Below, in pieces: positions 53,407 through 63,090 of a DNA stretch of 64,000 bases (positions within the stretch are counted from its first letter, which is position 1; each line of letters starts with the position of its first letter). The notes beneath the pieces were generated by a model. The model did no database searches. It was not told where the DNA came from and saw only the letters and a list, made by a program, of their open reading frames with translations. Source of the DNA: JARFQW01 sp963842955 (GTDB lineage: Bacteria > Pseudomonadota > Gammaproteobacteria > Steroidobacterales > XN24); contig CAWJIJ010000008.1 of NCBI GenBank assembly GCA_963842955.1, forward strand, positions 234,327-298,326. Direction: 5' to 3'. The translations under genes and the position numbers were made by a program.

Positions 53407-54243
53407 CTAGAAAGCTACCCCGAGGTAGGCCCAGAGGCCGTCGTAGAGGTATTCCCCCCTGCCCCCGTTGCTTTTCTTGTTCTCGACATCCAGATCGATA
53501 CGTGAGTATCCCGCACCGAGACTGAACCGGCTCCAGACGTTCCACTCCACTGCGGCACCGAGTTCCAGGATATCGCCTTCATAATCGTCGTAGCTAAAAG
53601 AGAAGTATTGCGCGCTACCGCGGATGCGCCACTTTTCCGACAACTGATAAATCGCGTTGGCGCCGAGTGTCGGCAGCGGCAACTCATCGCTGTCTTCCTC
53701 GCGCAGGCCGACGGTTTCGCTCGCTACCCGAACGTCGAAGTCCAGCCAGTACAAGCCCACCAGGGGCGCCAACTCGAATCGATCGGTCTGGATCAGTGAA
53801 TACGAGTAAGAGAAATCGACGAGGCTCAGGTCGAAGTCCGTCTCTACCGGGGTCCCTGAGGGGAAGATCACGTTGCCCACCTGGTAGTCCTCATCGGTCA
53901 CCGTCCGGGCGTCCCTCGATAAATCAAGATAGCCCGCACTGAACTGGTGACGGCGTGCGAATCGCCACCCCAACTCACCCCGGAAAACGGTGTCCTCGTC
54001 GTCAAGCCCGAGATCATCCTCGGCGTCGATGGTCGTGCCCCTGCCCAGGCTCCTGGAGTCAACCCGAAAGCTCGAGTCAATGTCCATCACCACGGCGCCG
54101 GCACGTACTTCCAGGGTGTTGGACCATGGATCCGCGGCAAGGACCGGCAGTGGAGCTGCAATGAATCCCCACAGCGACGCTAACCCGGCGAGTATGGGTC
54201 GCACGAGCCGATTGCATACCGGCCCAAAGTGGAAACTCGTCAT
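53407..54243 (-). CDS. Outer-membrane beta-barrel protein, OmpW-like length
   Basis: This 278-residue protein has a signal peptide (LASLWGFIAAPLPVLAADP), then eight or more amphipathic strands (WSNTLEVRAGAVVMDID, FRGELGWRFARRHQFSAGYLDL, LSLVDFSYSYSLIQ, WRIRGSAQYFSFSYDDYEGD) and ends in LYDGLWAYLGVAF with a terminal phenylalanine, the usual barrel-assembly signal. AGGGGAG precedes ATG 54243. The substrate or role is unknown. Confidence 0.75.
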   Translation of the reverse strand: MTSFHFGPVCNRLVRPILAGLASLWGFIAAPLPVLAADPWSNTLEVRAGAVVMDIDSSFRVDSRSLGRGTTIDAEDDLGLDDEDTVFRGELGWRFARRHQFSAGYLDLSRDARTVTDEDYQVGNVIFPSGTPVETDFDLSLVDFSYSYSLIQTDRFELAPLVGLYWLDFDVRVASETVGLREEDSDELPLPTLGANAIYQLSEKWRIRGSAQYFSFSYDDYEGDILELGAAVEWNVWSRFSLGAGYSRIDLDVENKKSNGGRGEYLYDGLWAYLGVAF

Positions 54244-54699
54244 CAATACTCCCCTGTCCGACACCGATGCCGCGCGATAACGTCCCCGGATATTGAGAAC
54301 TGTCCTAGAGCACGACACGTCGAGCGCCACGCGGTCGGGCGTGACGGGATGGCCTTGGTGGGGATTGTACTGTACCCACGTGACGGGCCATGGCGCCGGC
54401 ACACGCCTCGACGGCCGCCGCTCCGTGTCACTGAGTCTCGATACCTGGAGCATCTACAGCATCTTCAAGGGCCTGGTTGAGCACGACACGGCCACCGGCA
54501 CCAAGCCCCGTTCAATCCCCGAGTCCTTCGACTCGTTTCCCTGCGAGGGATTCAGAATGTCACCGGGGCAGCGGCAGCTAACGAGCCTGGCCACAGGAAC
54601 TGCGCGCACTCCGGACCGTCGGCCCTACGAGGGCGACGGTGCATCCCAACATCCCGAACTTCGGGGCCGTCCCAGGGTGCAGCCACTCAAATCATGGCG
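54244..54699. other. Non-coding stretch upstream of the barrel gene
   Basis: This 456-bp region follows the end of the CadC-like gene and precedes the barrel gene, both on the minus strand. A 12-bp word (GAGCACGACACG) occurs twice about 170 bp apart. No gene was supported. Confidence 0.35.
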
Positions 54700-56532
54700 T
54701 CAGAAGCCCACCGCCCGGATCAAGGCCTGATATCTCGGGTCGTCGCGATAGCCGTCGAGCATCATATCGGTCTGGATAAAAATCACGCCGCGGTCGCGGG
54801 CGGCAACGGCTGCGTCCATTGCGGCGAAGCCCTTGTCCGCGTCGCCGGCCGCAAAGTAGGCGCCGGCGATCTGACTCGGCGCCACGTATCTCGCATCTGC
54901 CGCGGCGATCAATTCTTCCAGCAGCTGCTGCGCCTCGGCGTCGCGGCCCGCCGTGTAGTAGGCGATGGCGAGATGTGACAGTTGTCGCGGCTGTCTCCCC
55001 TTCTCTCGCAGGTCTTTCTCGAATGCCTCGATCGCCCGGTCGGTGTCCCCCATCCTTAGAGCCGTAAATCCGAGGACGGACCGCGCATCCGCGTGCTGGC
55101 CGCCCAGCTTCGCCTCCTCGATTGCGCGCGCGTACTGCCCTGCCCGCATGAAGGCCCAGGCCGCATTGATCCGCACATAGGGATCGTCCGGGACCGCCGC
55201 GATGCGTCGTTCCAGCAGCGCGATGGCTTCCTCATGACGCAGCTGGGTGGACAGGAACAGGGAATAGCCCAGCACATTGAGGGGGTCCAGTTCGATCGTC
55301 TTCCGGTATTCCCGTTCCGCCGCGGCGAAGTCCCAGTCGTACCACGCGAGGATGTCCGCATAGAGCGTGCGGGCATTGGCGAGCCGGTTGTTGATCGACA
55401 GCGCCCTGGTGACGGCCGCCTTGGCCTTCGGATACACCTCCCGCGGCGGCTGGCGGCCGTAGACCGTGCCGACAAAACTGTAGGCCCAGCCGAGTTGCGC
55501 ATAGGCCTCGGCGAATTCGGGGTCAATCTCCACCGCCTGTTCCAGATAACCGATGGCGAGCCGGAGATCTTCGGGGGTCAGCTGGTAGGTGTGATAGCGG
55601 CCGATCAGATAGGCGTCATACGCCGCGATGCTTGCGGTCGGCAGCGGGCCAACGGCGGACGGCTGGCCGGTAGTGAACTCCAGCGCCAGCGCCTGGCCAA
55701 CCTGTTCCGCGACTTCTTGCTGGATGGAGAAGATGTTCTCCACCGAGAGCTCGCGGTCGTAGGTGTCTGCCCAAAGGTGTCGGTCGGTCTGCCCGTCGAT
55801 CAACTGCACGGTGATCCGCACCCGGTCATCGGCGACCCGCAGGCTGCTCTCGATCACCGCGTCCACGCCAAGCGCCCCGGCTATCTCCGGCAGGCTCATG
55901 TCGGTACCACGGTATTTCTCCACCGACGTGCGGGACACCAACTCCAGGTTCTCGAGCTTCGCCAGCCGGCTCAGCAGCTCCTCCTGCATGCCGTCCGCAA
56001 AATAGCGGTGGTCCTGGTCCGGGCTGAGGTCGGCGAAGGGGAGCACGGCGACCGAGTGGACACCCGGCGCGGGGAGCCGGTCGCCCGGTCCCGCGACCAT
56101 GAATCCGATTGCCGCGGCCAGCAGGACGGCCGCCGCCACGGCCGGCCACATCCTCCGTCGCGTCCTCGCAGGGCGGTCGGGGCAATCGGGGGGCAGGCAT
56201 TTCACCGGGCAGATAAGCCGGTAGCCGCGCCCTCTGACCGAGGACACATAGCGTGGGTCCTGGGCGTCCTCGCCCAGTGCCTGACGAAGCAGGCGGACAC
56301 GCTGGGACAGGGTCTCGTCACTGACGACCACGTCACCCCATACTTCGCGAATCAGCTCGTCCTTGCCCATCGGGTCGGGCGCGTGGCGGACCAGGGCCGC
56401 CAACAGCCGGAACGAGAGCGCGGGCAAGGGGATCGGCTCAGCACCGCGCCTGACCGTCTGGCGGGCGAGATCGATCTCCAGATCAAGGACCCGATAACGG
56501 CCGCCGCGGGCAGTCGGACCAGTCTCAGTCAT
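54700..56532 (-). CDS. CadC-like membrane regulator with TolB/FlgO-like domain and TPRs
   Basis: This 610-residue protein has an N-terminal winged-helix domain of the OmpR/ToxR type (YRVLDLEIDLARQTVRRGAE, LLAALVRHAPDPMGKDELIR, DPRYVSSVRGRGYRLICPV), one membrane helix (about 128-147), a periplasmic FlgO/adenylate-cyclase-associated domain (SVAVLPFADLSPDQDHRYFA, IQQEVAEQVGQALALEF) and several TPRs (300-600). Such proteins act as one-component membrane-bound regulators. The gene is divergent from an OmpA-like barrel gene, and the gap carries four phased direct repeats suited to a winged-helix protein. Confidence 0.88.
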   Translation of the reverse strand: MTETGPTARGGRYRVLDLEIDLARQTVRRGAEPIPLPALSFRLLAALVRHAPDPMGKDELIREVWGDVVVSDETLSQRVRLLRQALGEDAQDPRYVSSVRGRGYRLICPVKCLPPDCPDRPARTRRRMWPAVAAAVLLAAAIGFMVAGPGDRLPAPGVHSVAVLPFADLSPDQDHRYFADGMQEELLSRLAKLENLELVSRTSVEKYRGTDMSLPEIAGALGVDAVIESSLRVADDRVRITVQLIDGQTDRHLWADTYDRELSVENIFSIQQEVAEQVGQALALEFTTGQPSAVGPLPTASIAAYDAYLIGRYHTYQLTPEDLRLAIGYLEQAVEIDPEFAEAYAQLGWAYSFVGTVYGRQPPREVYPKAKAAVTRALSINNRLANARTLYADILAWYDWDFAAAEREYRKTIELDPLNVLGYSLFLSTQLRHEEAIALLERRIAAVPDDPYVRINAAWAFMRAGQYARAIEEAKLGGQHADARSVLGFTALRMGDTDRAIEAFEKDLREKGRQPRQLSHLAIAYYTAGRDAEAQQLLEELIAAADARYVAPSQIAGAYFAAGDADKGFAAMDAAVAARDRGVIFIQTDMMLDGYRDDPRYQALIRAVGF

Positions 56533-56592
56533 ATCCGCCCGCAGGTATGGCAGGTGCTCATAGAGGATTGATTAAAAAAGGAATAAGAGAAG

Positions 56593-56632
56593 CTTCAGCA
56601 ACTCTTCAGCATTCTTCATCAAGGCTTCAGCA
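56593..56632 (+). repeat. Four phased direct repeats CTTCAGCA (candidate operator)
   Basis: CTTCAGCA occurs at 56593, 56604 and 56625 and as CTTCATCA at 56614, giving periods of 11, 10 and 11 bp, close to one helical turn. This is the layout of tandem sites bound by OmpR/PhoB-type winged-helix dimers. It lies between the CadC-like regulator and the OmpA-like gene. A TATCGT hexamer at 56652-56657 may be the -10 of the OmpA-like gene, 19 bp after the last repeat. Confidence 0.65.
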
Positions 56633-56695
56633 AGTCTAACGGAATTGCCCCTATCGTGCGCGGCACCAATTTGGACGACCGCTCAGGACAGGTAT

Positions 56696-57256
56696 ATGAA
56701 CAGGCAAATAGTGACCATGACGGCATTGATGACCGTGTTGGCCGGAGCTCCGGTGGCTGCACAGGCCGGAGACGGCTTCTACATCGGCGCCAGCATCGGC
56801 TCGGCGCGGCTGGACGACGAGTTCGATGGACTGGACGTGGACGATGACACCGTCGCCTACCGGTTCGTGGGCGGCTGGCGGTTAAACCGCTACTTCGGAC
56901 TCGAAGCCGGATATCAAAACTTCGGCGATTTCGAGCAGCGCGTGATCATTGATGGTGTTTCGAGAAAGGCCACGCTCAGCGCTGACGGCTATACGTTGGG
57001 TGTGACGGGTAGCTATCCGGTCACGGAGCGCGTGGAGATCTTCGGCCGCGGCGGCTGGTTCTTCTGGGACGGCAACGCGGACGTGAATGATGTGAGCCAG
57101 GCAACGCCGGAAGACACCAACCCCTATTTCGGCGCCGGCGTCAGCTATGGCTTCACCAGGCAGTTCCACGTCAACGCCGACTGGACCCGCTTCGAACTTC
57201 AGGACACCCACAGTGACGTCTACTCCGTCGGTCTCCAGTACCGATTCGGCAAATAG
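56696..57256 (+). CDS. OmpA-like eight-strand outer-membrane barrel protein
   Basis: This 186-residue protein has a signal peptide (TALMTVLAGAPVAAQA) and an OmpA-type transmembrane barrel: GDGFYIGASIGSARLDDEF, YRFVGGWRLNRYFGLEAGYQ, VEIFGRGGWFFWDGNADV and a C-terminal YSVGLQYRFGK. There is no peptidoglycan-binding domain. ATG 56696 has AGGACAGG upstream. It is divergent from the CadC-like regulator and probably controlled by it. Confidence 0.85.
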   Translation: MNRQIVTMTALMTVLAGAPVAAQAGDGFYIGASIGSARLDDEFDGLDVDDDTVAYRFVGGWRLNRYFGLEAGYQNFGDFEQRVIIDGVSRKATLSADGYTLGVTGSYPVTERVEIFGRGGWFFWDGNADVNDVSQATPEDTNPYFGAGVSYGFTRQFHVNADWTRFELQDTHSDVYSVGLQYRFGK

Positions 57257-57533
57257 GCAATCGTCCGAATCGTCCGTGCCGGTGCTCGATAGCCAGGTAT
57301 TGGACAGCACGCGGGGTTAATGGGGCCTGGTGCCCGGGACGCGAATCGTAGGCCCGGTCCCTACCGGGAAACGAATGGCGAGCACCTCGCCACTGTCGCA
57401 CGGCGGGCCTGCGCTCATGCTCCCGCGTACAAGAAACTGGAGAAACCCACCACGCCGGGGACTCAGCCCCTTCGCGAGGCCTTGCGCTTGGCGATGGAAT
57501 CGAGCCTCGGTCATCTGACACCGCTCCCTCTTG

Positions 57534-58265
57534 CTAGAGCGGGCAATCGACGAGATCTCGATCACATCGCAAGGTCACTCGAATATTGATGGGAGGACCG
57601 ATTTCCGTGCGCCGCTCCGGACCGCAGGCGCCGGGCGGAAGGAGCAGCATAGGCTCAGGGCGCACGGTGACATTGCGCGGCGAACCGACAAGTCCTGGGC
57701 CACACTCGCCGGCAGCAAGAAGATGCGGCGTGCCGTCTTCTTCAGTTATCCGCACCCGCATACCGGTTTGATTGCAAAAACTGGAAACAGACAGGCACTT
57801 CGAAGTTCTCTCTTTCAGTCTGAGCGGCTGCCAGGCAATGCCGGCTCCCACGCAGTTCGGTGAGAGCTGAAAATCCCTCACCAAATCCGACCTTTCGGCG
57901 ACGACTTCAACGGATGCCTCGTCAGTTTGCCGGCGACCTTCATACTCGCTTTCGATCGCAAATTCCGTGCCGCGACAGACCTGAATCTCTCGGGAACCCC
58001 CTCTTTCATGCAAACCAACCCCAAGATCTGCATCCGGATTATCGGAACTAACGCTAAAGCTGTCGCAGTGATGATTACCGTCATAAAAGGGGCAATTCCA
58101 TTCGACCGAAACCGTTTCGCATGGACAAATGAACTCAGGGCTGGCGGAAATACTGGTTGGAATGATCGCAGAAGTATCCAGCGAACACGCGCCAATCATC
58201 GCGACGAACGGCAACACCAGCAGGCACGAGCCCAGACTTTCCCTCAGGTTACGTATCCAGTTCAT
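57534..58265 (-). CDS. Cysteine-rich lipoprotein, unknown
   Basis: This 243-residue protein has a lipobox (VAMIGAC, lipidated C27) after a hydrophobic signal and about ten further cysteines in pairs (FICPCETVSVEWNCPF, HHCDSF, SPNCVGAG, LRCDRDLVDCPL). The codon use and base composition are less GC-rich than in neighbouring genes. It is likely anchored to the outer membrane with several disulfides. No family is recognised. Confidence 0.6.
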   Translation of the reverse strand: MNWIRNLRESLGSCLLVLPFVAMIGACSLDTSAIIPTSISASPEFICPCETVSVEWNCPFYDGNHHCDSFSVSSDNPDADLGVGLHERGGSREIQVCRGTEFAIESEYEGRRQTDEASVEVVAERSDLVRDFQLSPNCVGAGIAWQPLRLKERTSKCLSVSSFCNQTGMRVRITEEDGTPHLLAAGECGPGLVGSPRNVTVRPEPMLLLPPGACGPERRTEIGPPINIRVTLRCDRDLVDCPL

Positions 58266-59012
58266 AATTCCTGCCGGGCCCTGACCTGCTTTTGACCGCA
58301 GTCGTTACCATGCGTGAGAAAGCTTGGCTCTAGAGGCGTATGCCGAATCTGCCTCCACAGATTATGTTAAATGTAGTTTAGATGCGGTGGTTTGCAACGC
58401 GAAGGGACGAAACAGTAAAGGGCATTGGGCGAGGCTGGCCCTTGTGCTCCAACCATTTTGAGGACGAGTTACGCGCAAGTGTCAGATGCGTGAGTTAACC
58501 GCGCCCTGGCTGACAACAACAGTCGTACGTTGGGTTTCTTTGACATTCGGAACGTTGCCATAGAAGCAGCGTTGGCACCGGAACCATCTGGAATCAGAGT
58601 GAAAGCCAACCCCTGAACAAGAGACCCTGAACCACAGGCGATTTGGTCCTCTCCGAGATGCATTTTCCGCGCCCGCTCCGGGAGATTTGGCGTGGAATTT
58701 GTCCGCGGACTCCGGCGCGCGTCCTCCTCCCCCAATTCGCTTGGTCCATGTCCTGCGAGACGATTGAGGGGCTGTAGTGATGCTCCCCTGAAATCCTGTC
58801 AGGTCGAGAAATGCCCGCATCCCGTTCCCTGATCGCACGCTCCCGAAACCGCGGAAAGGATCCGGGATTCATCGGGACGCCCAAGCTTCCGAAGCTGAAA
58901 GCCGCCGTTTGCAACGCAACGATCAAGGCACTTGTTTTATCTCCAGGTAAGTGGGCCGGGAACTGCTATTGTGAGAGAAATTACAAAAGCCCAGTCAAAA
59001 AGGGGATGCGGC
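58266..59012. other. Long AT-richer non-coding stretch
   Basis: This 747-bp region separates the lipoprotein gene from the PiT transporter. Its composition is more AT-rich than the rest of the window in its first 250 bp. Overlapping open frames on the minus strand (about 58480-58930) have no start signals or family features. It should contain the PiT promoter. It may be a decayed mobile or horizontally acquired segment. Confidence 0.4.
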
Positions 59013-60587
59013 ATGGAATTTCGAGTTATCCAGGGTATCGAGGACGCTACCCATGTAGGCCGCAAGGAGTTGTTCCGACTCGGAACGGCGTTGCTGTTCA
59101 TCGTCGCCATCATGCTCTATTCCTCCAACCTTCCCGGAGCCGGGGGCCAGGTCCGGATTGAGCTAGTGGTGGCTGCAATGATCGGCGGCTACATGGCATT
59201 AAACATCGGTGCCAACGATGTCGCCAACAATGTCGGGCCAGCGGTTGGGTCCCGGGCATTGACCCTGACCGGAGCCATCCTGATCGCCGCTGTCTTCGAA
59301 GCGTCGGGCGCCCTCGTTGCCGGCGGCGATGTGGTCGGAACGATCAAGAAAGGGATCATTGACCCCGATCTCATCGGGAGTGGAGACCAGTTCATCTGGC
59401 TGATGATGGCCGCACTTCTTGCCGGCGCCATATGGTTGAACGTGGCGACTTACATGGGTGCGCCGGTATCCACAACGCACTCTATTGTCGGCGGTGTCCT
59501 CGGTGCCGGGATCGCGGCCGGCGGCTGGAATATCGCCAACTGGCCGACCATGGGGGCGATTGCCGCGAGTTGGGTCATCTCTCCGGTGATCGGCGGCATC
59601 ATTGCAGCGACGTTCCTCTATTTCATAAAGCACGCGATAACCTATAAAAAGGACATGCTCGAGGCAGCGATTCGAACCGTTCCTCTGCTGGTTGGGCTTA
59701 TGGCATGGGCATTCAGCACATATCTCGCGCTCAAGGGTCTCAAGCACCTCGTCAAACTGGATTTCTTCACAGCCCTCGGCGCAGGCTTTGTCGTGGCCGT
59801 CATCACCTATGTCGTAGTGCGTCCTGTAGTACGCAAGCACGCGGCAACCCGACCTAACGAAAAAAGCACAATCAACTCGATGTTCACAGCGCCTCTCATT
59901 TTCGCGGCTGCCCTCCTGAGTTTTGCCCATGGCGCCAATGACGTGGCGAATGCGGTGGGACCCCTGGCTGCGATCAACGACGCCGTCGGCACCGGCGAGG
60001 TGGCCAGCAAGGTCGCCATCCCTATTTGGGTCATGATGGTCGGGGCTCTGGGCATCGCGCTGGGACTGGCCCTCTACGGTCCGAAGCTGATCCGCACCGT
60101 CGGCAGCGAAATCACGGAACTGGACCAGATGCGAGCCTTTTGCATCGCCATGGCGGCCGCCCTGACCGTCATCATTGCATCTCAGCTGGGCCTGCCGGTC
60201 AGTTCCACTCATATCGCCGTGGGCGGTGTTTTCGGGGTGGGTTTCTTGCGTGAGTACATCAAGGCGAACTACTCCAAGGTCATTCAGGACATTGAGCATC
60301 ACCACACGGGATCGGACCACGCCGAGGTCGAGGCCTTCCTCGAGCATTTCCATAAAGCCCCGCTGGAAGAGAAACGCCTGCTGCTGATTCAGCTAAAGCA
60401 GCACAAGGCGACGACCGAACTGACCAAGAAAGAGCGAAAGAACCTGCGACGGGTCTACAGCGAGGAACTCGTCAAACGCTCGGCACTGCTCAAGATCGCC
60501 GCCGCGTGGGTGATCACTGTGCCCGCCTCCGGCTTCCTGGCCGCGATGCTGTTCTTTACGATTCGCGGCATGATGCTGCCCGAGTGA
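59013..60587 (+). CDS. PiT-family inorganic phosphate transporter
   Basis: This 524-residue transporter has the duplicated PiT signature GANDVANNVGPAVGS and GANDVANAVGPLAA, about ten to twelve helices and VSSTHIAVGGVFG/VSTTHSIVGG motifs that hold the ion and phosphate sites. A charged cytoplasmic region near the C-terminus (about 430-500, HHHTGSDHAEVEAFLEHF, KQHKATTELTKKERKN) precedes a last helix. ATG 59013 has GGGGATG upstream. The next genes encode a second phosphate system. Confidence 0.9.
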   Translation: MEFRVIQGIEDATHVGRKELFRLGTALLFIVAIMLYSSNLPGAGGQVRIELVVAAMIGGYMALNIGANDVANNVGPAVGSRALTLTGAILIAAVFEASGALVAGGDVVGTIKKGIIDPDLIGSGDQFIWLMMAALLAGAIWLNVATYMGAPVSTTHSIVGGVLGAGIAAGGWNIANWPTMGAIAASWVISPVIGGIIAATFLYFIKHAITYKKDMLEAAIRTVPLLVGLMAWAFSTYLALKGLKHLVKLDFFTALGAGFVVAVITYVVVRPVVRKHAATRPNEKSTINSMFTAPLIFAAALLSFAHGANDVANAVGPLAAINDAVGTGEVASKVAIPIWVMMVGALGIALGLALYGPKLIRTVGSEITELDQMRAFCIAMAAALTVIIASQLGLPVSSTHIAVGGVFGVGFLREYIKANYSKVIQDIEHHHTGSDHAEVEAFLEHFHKAPLEEKRLLLIQLKQHKATTELTKKERKNLRRVYSEELVKRSALLKIAAAWVITVPASGFLAAMLFFTIRGMMLPE

Positions 60588-60627
60588 TGGCTTGATCCAT
60601 CGCCCGGCATGAGCCCCACTGACTCCG

Positions 60628-60633
60628 TATACT
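60628..60633 (+). promoter_or_regulatory. -10 element TATACT upstream of the Na/Pi cotransporter
   Basis: TATACT ends ten bases before ATG 60644, which predicts a leader of only about three bases. No Shine-Dalgarno is seen. Confidence 0.45.
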
Positions 60634-60643
60634 CAGCGTCCTG

Positions 60644-62464
60644 ATGCGCTCCATTTTTCTTCCGACGATCTTTGCCATTCTGGCATATGGGTTCTGGATC
60701 AGCCCTGACCTGAAGGTCATTTCGGCGGGCGTGGCCATTTTCCTGTTCGGCATGCTCAGCCTGGAGGAAGGCTTCAAGGCCTTTACCGGCGGCCTGCTCG
60801 AGAACATGTTGCGCCGTACGACTGACCGGCTCTGGAAGAGCGTGACCTTTGGAATCGTATCGACGACGTTGATGCAGTCCAGCTCCCTGGTATCGATCAT
60901 CACGATCTCCTTTCTGTCCGCCGGCCTGATTTCGCTGGTCGCCGGGATCGGCATCATCTTCGGCGCGAATATCGGCACCACGACAGGCGCGTGGCTTGTC
61001 GCGGGATTCGGCCTGAAGGTAAACATCGCCGCCTACGCGATGCCCATGATCGTGTTCGGGGTCATCCTGATTTTCCAGAAGACCAAGGAGCTCAAGGGTT
61101 TCGGATATGTACTCGCCGGGCTGGGATTTCTGTTTCTCGGCATCCATTACATGAAGGATGGCTTCGACGCGTTCAAGGACAGCTTTGACCTGACTCAGTA
61201 TGCCGTCGGAGGGTACGCCGGCGTCATTCTGTTTACGCTCATCGGGATGGCGGCAACGGTCGTCATGCAGTCCAGCCACGCGACACTGGTCCTGATTATT
61301 ACCGCCCTTGCAAGCCAGCAAATCACCTACGAGAACGCGCTCGCACTGGCCATCGGTGCGAACCTCGGCACGACCGTCACCGCCATCATCGGCTCGCTGG
61401 GGGCCAACGTTGATGGCCGGCGCCTGGCGGCCGCCCACCTGGTCTTTAACCTGTTCACGGCCGGTGTGGCCATTGCCCTGATCTTTCAGTTAACCGGCCT
61501 CGTGGATTGGATCAGCGAGAACCTGGGAATTGCCGAAGATGATTACACGTTAAAGCTTGCTGTTTTCCATACCGTATTCAACGTGATGGGCGTGGTTATC
61601 ATGCTCCCGCTGATCCAGCCTCTGGTACGCATCCTCGAAAAGGCATTTCAGCCAAGAATACGCTCGGAAGCACAGCCGCGGTATCTCAACAAGGCGTCCG
61701 TCGAAATGGCCGACACAGCCATCGAAGCGGTTCGCAAGGAAACCCTCCGCCTCTATGACCATGGCATCCGCATCATCGCCGGGGCGCTGGGCCTGCATCC
61801 GGACGATGTTCACGCGGAAGCTCCCACGCCGATCGCAGCCAAGGCGGGGACGACTATCCGATCTATCGATGTCGATGAGGCCTACGAGCAAAACATCAAG
61901 GGCTTGTACAGCGAGATCATTGCCTACATCAGCCGCGCCCAGCTGACAATGACGCCGTCACAAATCGATAACCTTTTCGCGCTACGCTCCGCCGGACAGC
62001 ATCTTGTCGAGGCCATCAAGAGCACGAAGCATCTGCAAAAAAACCTGGAAATGCTTTCTCGGTCCGAGAATCCAACGGTTGCCAGCGAATACATGTCGCT
62101 CCGCGCGGAACTCGCGACAGTGTTGCAGGGCCTCGAATCGGTGCGCGCCAGGGGCGACGATTCAGCTGCTGTCCTCTCCCTGGATGAGTTGAAAATCGAC
62201 ATGAAGCAAAACGACAAGGCTCGGCTGAAACGACTCGACGAGGTGTTACGCCGTAACGAAATCAGCCCCCATGTCGCCACTTCGATCATAAAGGACAGCA
62301 GTTATGCGTACGATGTGACGAAAGACCTTGTAAAGACCGGCGAAAGGCTGTTCTCCTCGGGCGACGCTGGAGTCCGATCTGCCGAACGCAGCCTGGCGCT
62401 CGACCTCGACGAAGTTGAGTCGCTTCTGGACGATCCCGAGACCGAAATCGAGGAAGCACGGTGA
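60644..62464 (+). CDS. Na/Pi cotransporter with C-terminal PhoU-like domain
   Basis: This 606-residue protein has the two PNaS repeats (TLMQSSSLVSIITISFLSAG and VVMQSSHATLVLIITALASQ, each with the QSS motif), about eight to nine helices in residues 1-340, and a C-terminal PhoU-like helical domain (370-600). It belongs to the NptA/YjbB type and may import or export phosphate. It follows PiT by 56 bp; a -10 hexamer before the ATG suggests its own promoter. The stop overlaps the next gene by four bases. Confidence 0.9.
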   Translation: MRSIFLPTIFAILAYGFWISPDLKVISAGVAIFLFGMLSLEEGFKAFTGGLLENMLRRTTDRLWKSVTFGIVSTTLMQSSSLVSIITISFLSAGLISLVAGIGIIFGANIGTTTGAWLVAGFGLKVNIAAYAMPMIVFGVILIFQKTKELKGFGYVLAGLGFLFLGIHYMKDGFDAFKDSFDLTQYAVGGYAGVILFTLIGMAATVVMQSSHATLVLIITALASQQITYENALALAIGANLGTTVTAIIGSLGANVDGRRLAAAHLVFNLFTAGVAIALIFQLTGLVDWISENLGIAEDDYTLKLAVFHTVFNVMGVVIMLPLIQPLVRILEKAFQPRIRSEAQPRYLNKASVEMADTAIEAVRKETLRLYDHGIRIIAGALGLHPDDVHAEAPTPIAAKAGTTIRSIDVDEAYEQNIKGLYSEIIAYISRAQLTMTPSQIDNLFALRSAGQHLVEAIKSTKHLQKNLEMLSRSENPTVASEYMSLRAELATVLQGLESVRARGDDSAAVLSLDELKIDMKQNDKARLKRLDEVLRRNEISPHVATSIIKDSSYAYDVTKDLVKTGERLFSSGDAGVRSAERSLALDLDEVESLLDDPETEIEEAR

Positions 62465-62700
62465 AGCTGAAAAAATTGATCGGGAAAGCCGAGGCTTTCG
62501 TGGACTCGGAAGACCGCGGCCGAAAGGAAAAGAAAAAGTACTTGAAGCAGGTGCTGAAGAAACTCAGCAATCACGAAAAAGATTTGAAGAAGCGCCTCGC
62601 CGCCACCTCCGACAAAGACGAACAGAACCAGTTAAAAAAGAAACTGGCGAGGACCCACGCCCAGCGGAAAAAGGGCATCGGTCTCCTAAAAGGCATGTAG
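62461..62700 (+). CDS. Small lysine-rich helical protein, unknown
   Basis: This 79-residue protein starts with GTG overlapping the Na/Pi cotransporter stop (GTGA). It is strongly basic with runs of lysine and a heptad-like pattern (KKKYLKQVLKKLSNHEKDLK, NQLKKKLARTHAQRKKG). No family is recognised, though translational coupling suggests a role with the PhoU-bearing transporter, for example in polyphosphate or regulatory binding. Confidence 0.6.
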   Translation: MKLKKLIGKAEAFVDSEDRGRKEKKKYLKQVLKKLSNHEKDLKKRLAATSDKDEQNQLKKKLARTHAQRKKGIGLLKGM

Positions 62701-63090
62701 ACGAGCGGCTGGCGAAAATCAGCCCCCGCGTCCGGACAACTACAAAATTACTGAATCAGGTTTTAAGGTCTGCCCCTGCTCTCAGGCAGCCCGAACTGCA
62801 CAGGTCAATTCCGCGAATGACGGAAGCCTCGAGTGATTCGAGAGCTCGCGCGTTTTTCGAACCGACCCGCATCCGATTGGCCAGTCCTCATCCGAACATC
62901 GGCGAAACCGTCAAGCCTCGACGTTGCTTTCCTCGTCAAGCCAACAGCTGGATGGAATCGTTCCCGGCGGGTCGGGGTACTGCGCTTGGGAGGCCCTTGC
63001 CCTGGACGACACCGACTGGCCAGACAGCCCGACACGATTCCGCTAAGCTCACTACCTGTTTCGAGACCCAGCAATCTTCCGGAGCCCCCC
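62701..63090. other. Non-coding stretch
   Basis: This 390-bp region has no supported gene. A TAAGCT hexamer at 63043 lies 42 bp before the next start codon and may be its -10. Confidence 0.35.

Noticed and set aside
55093..56571. A 492-codon plus-strand frame
   Set aside because: It is antisense to the CadC-like regulator gene.
58482..58926. Minus-strand frames of about 110-118 codons upstream of PiT
   Set aside because: They overlap one another, lack Shine-Dalgarno sites and show no family features or biased codon use.
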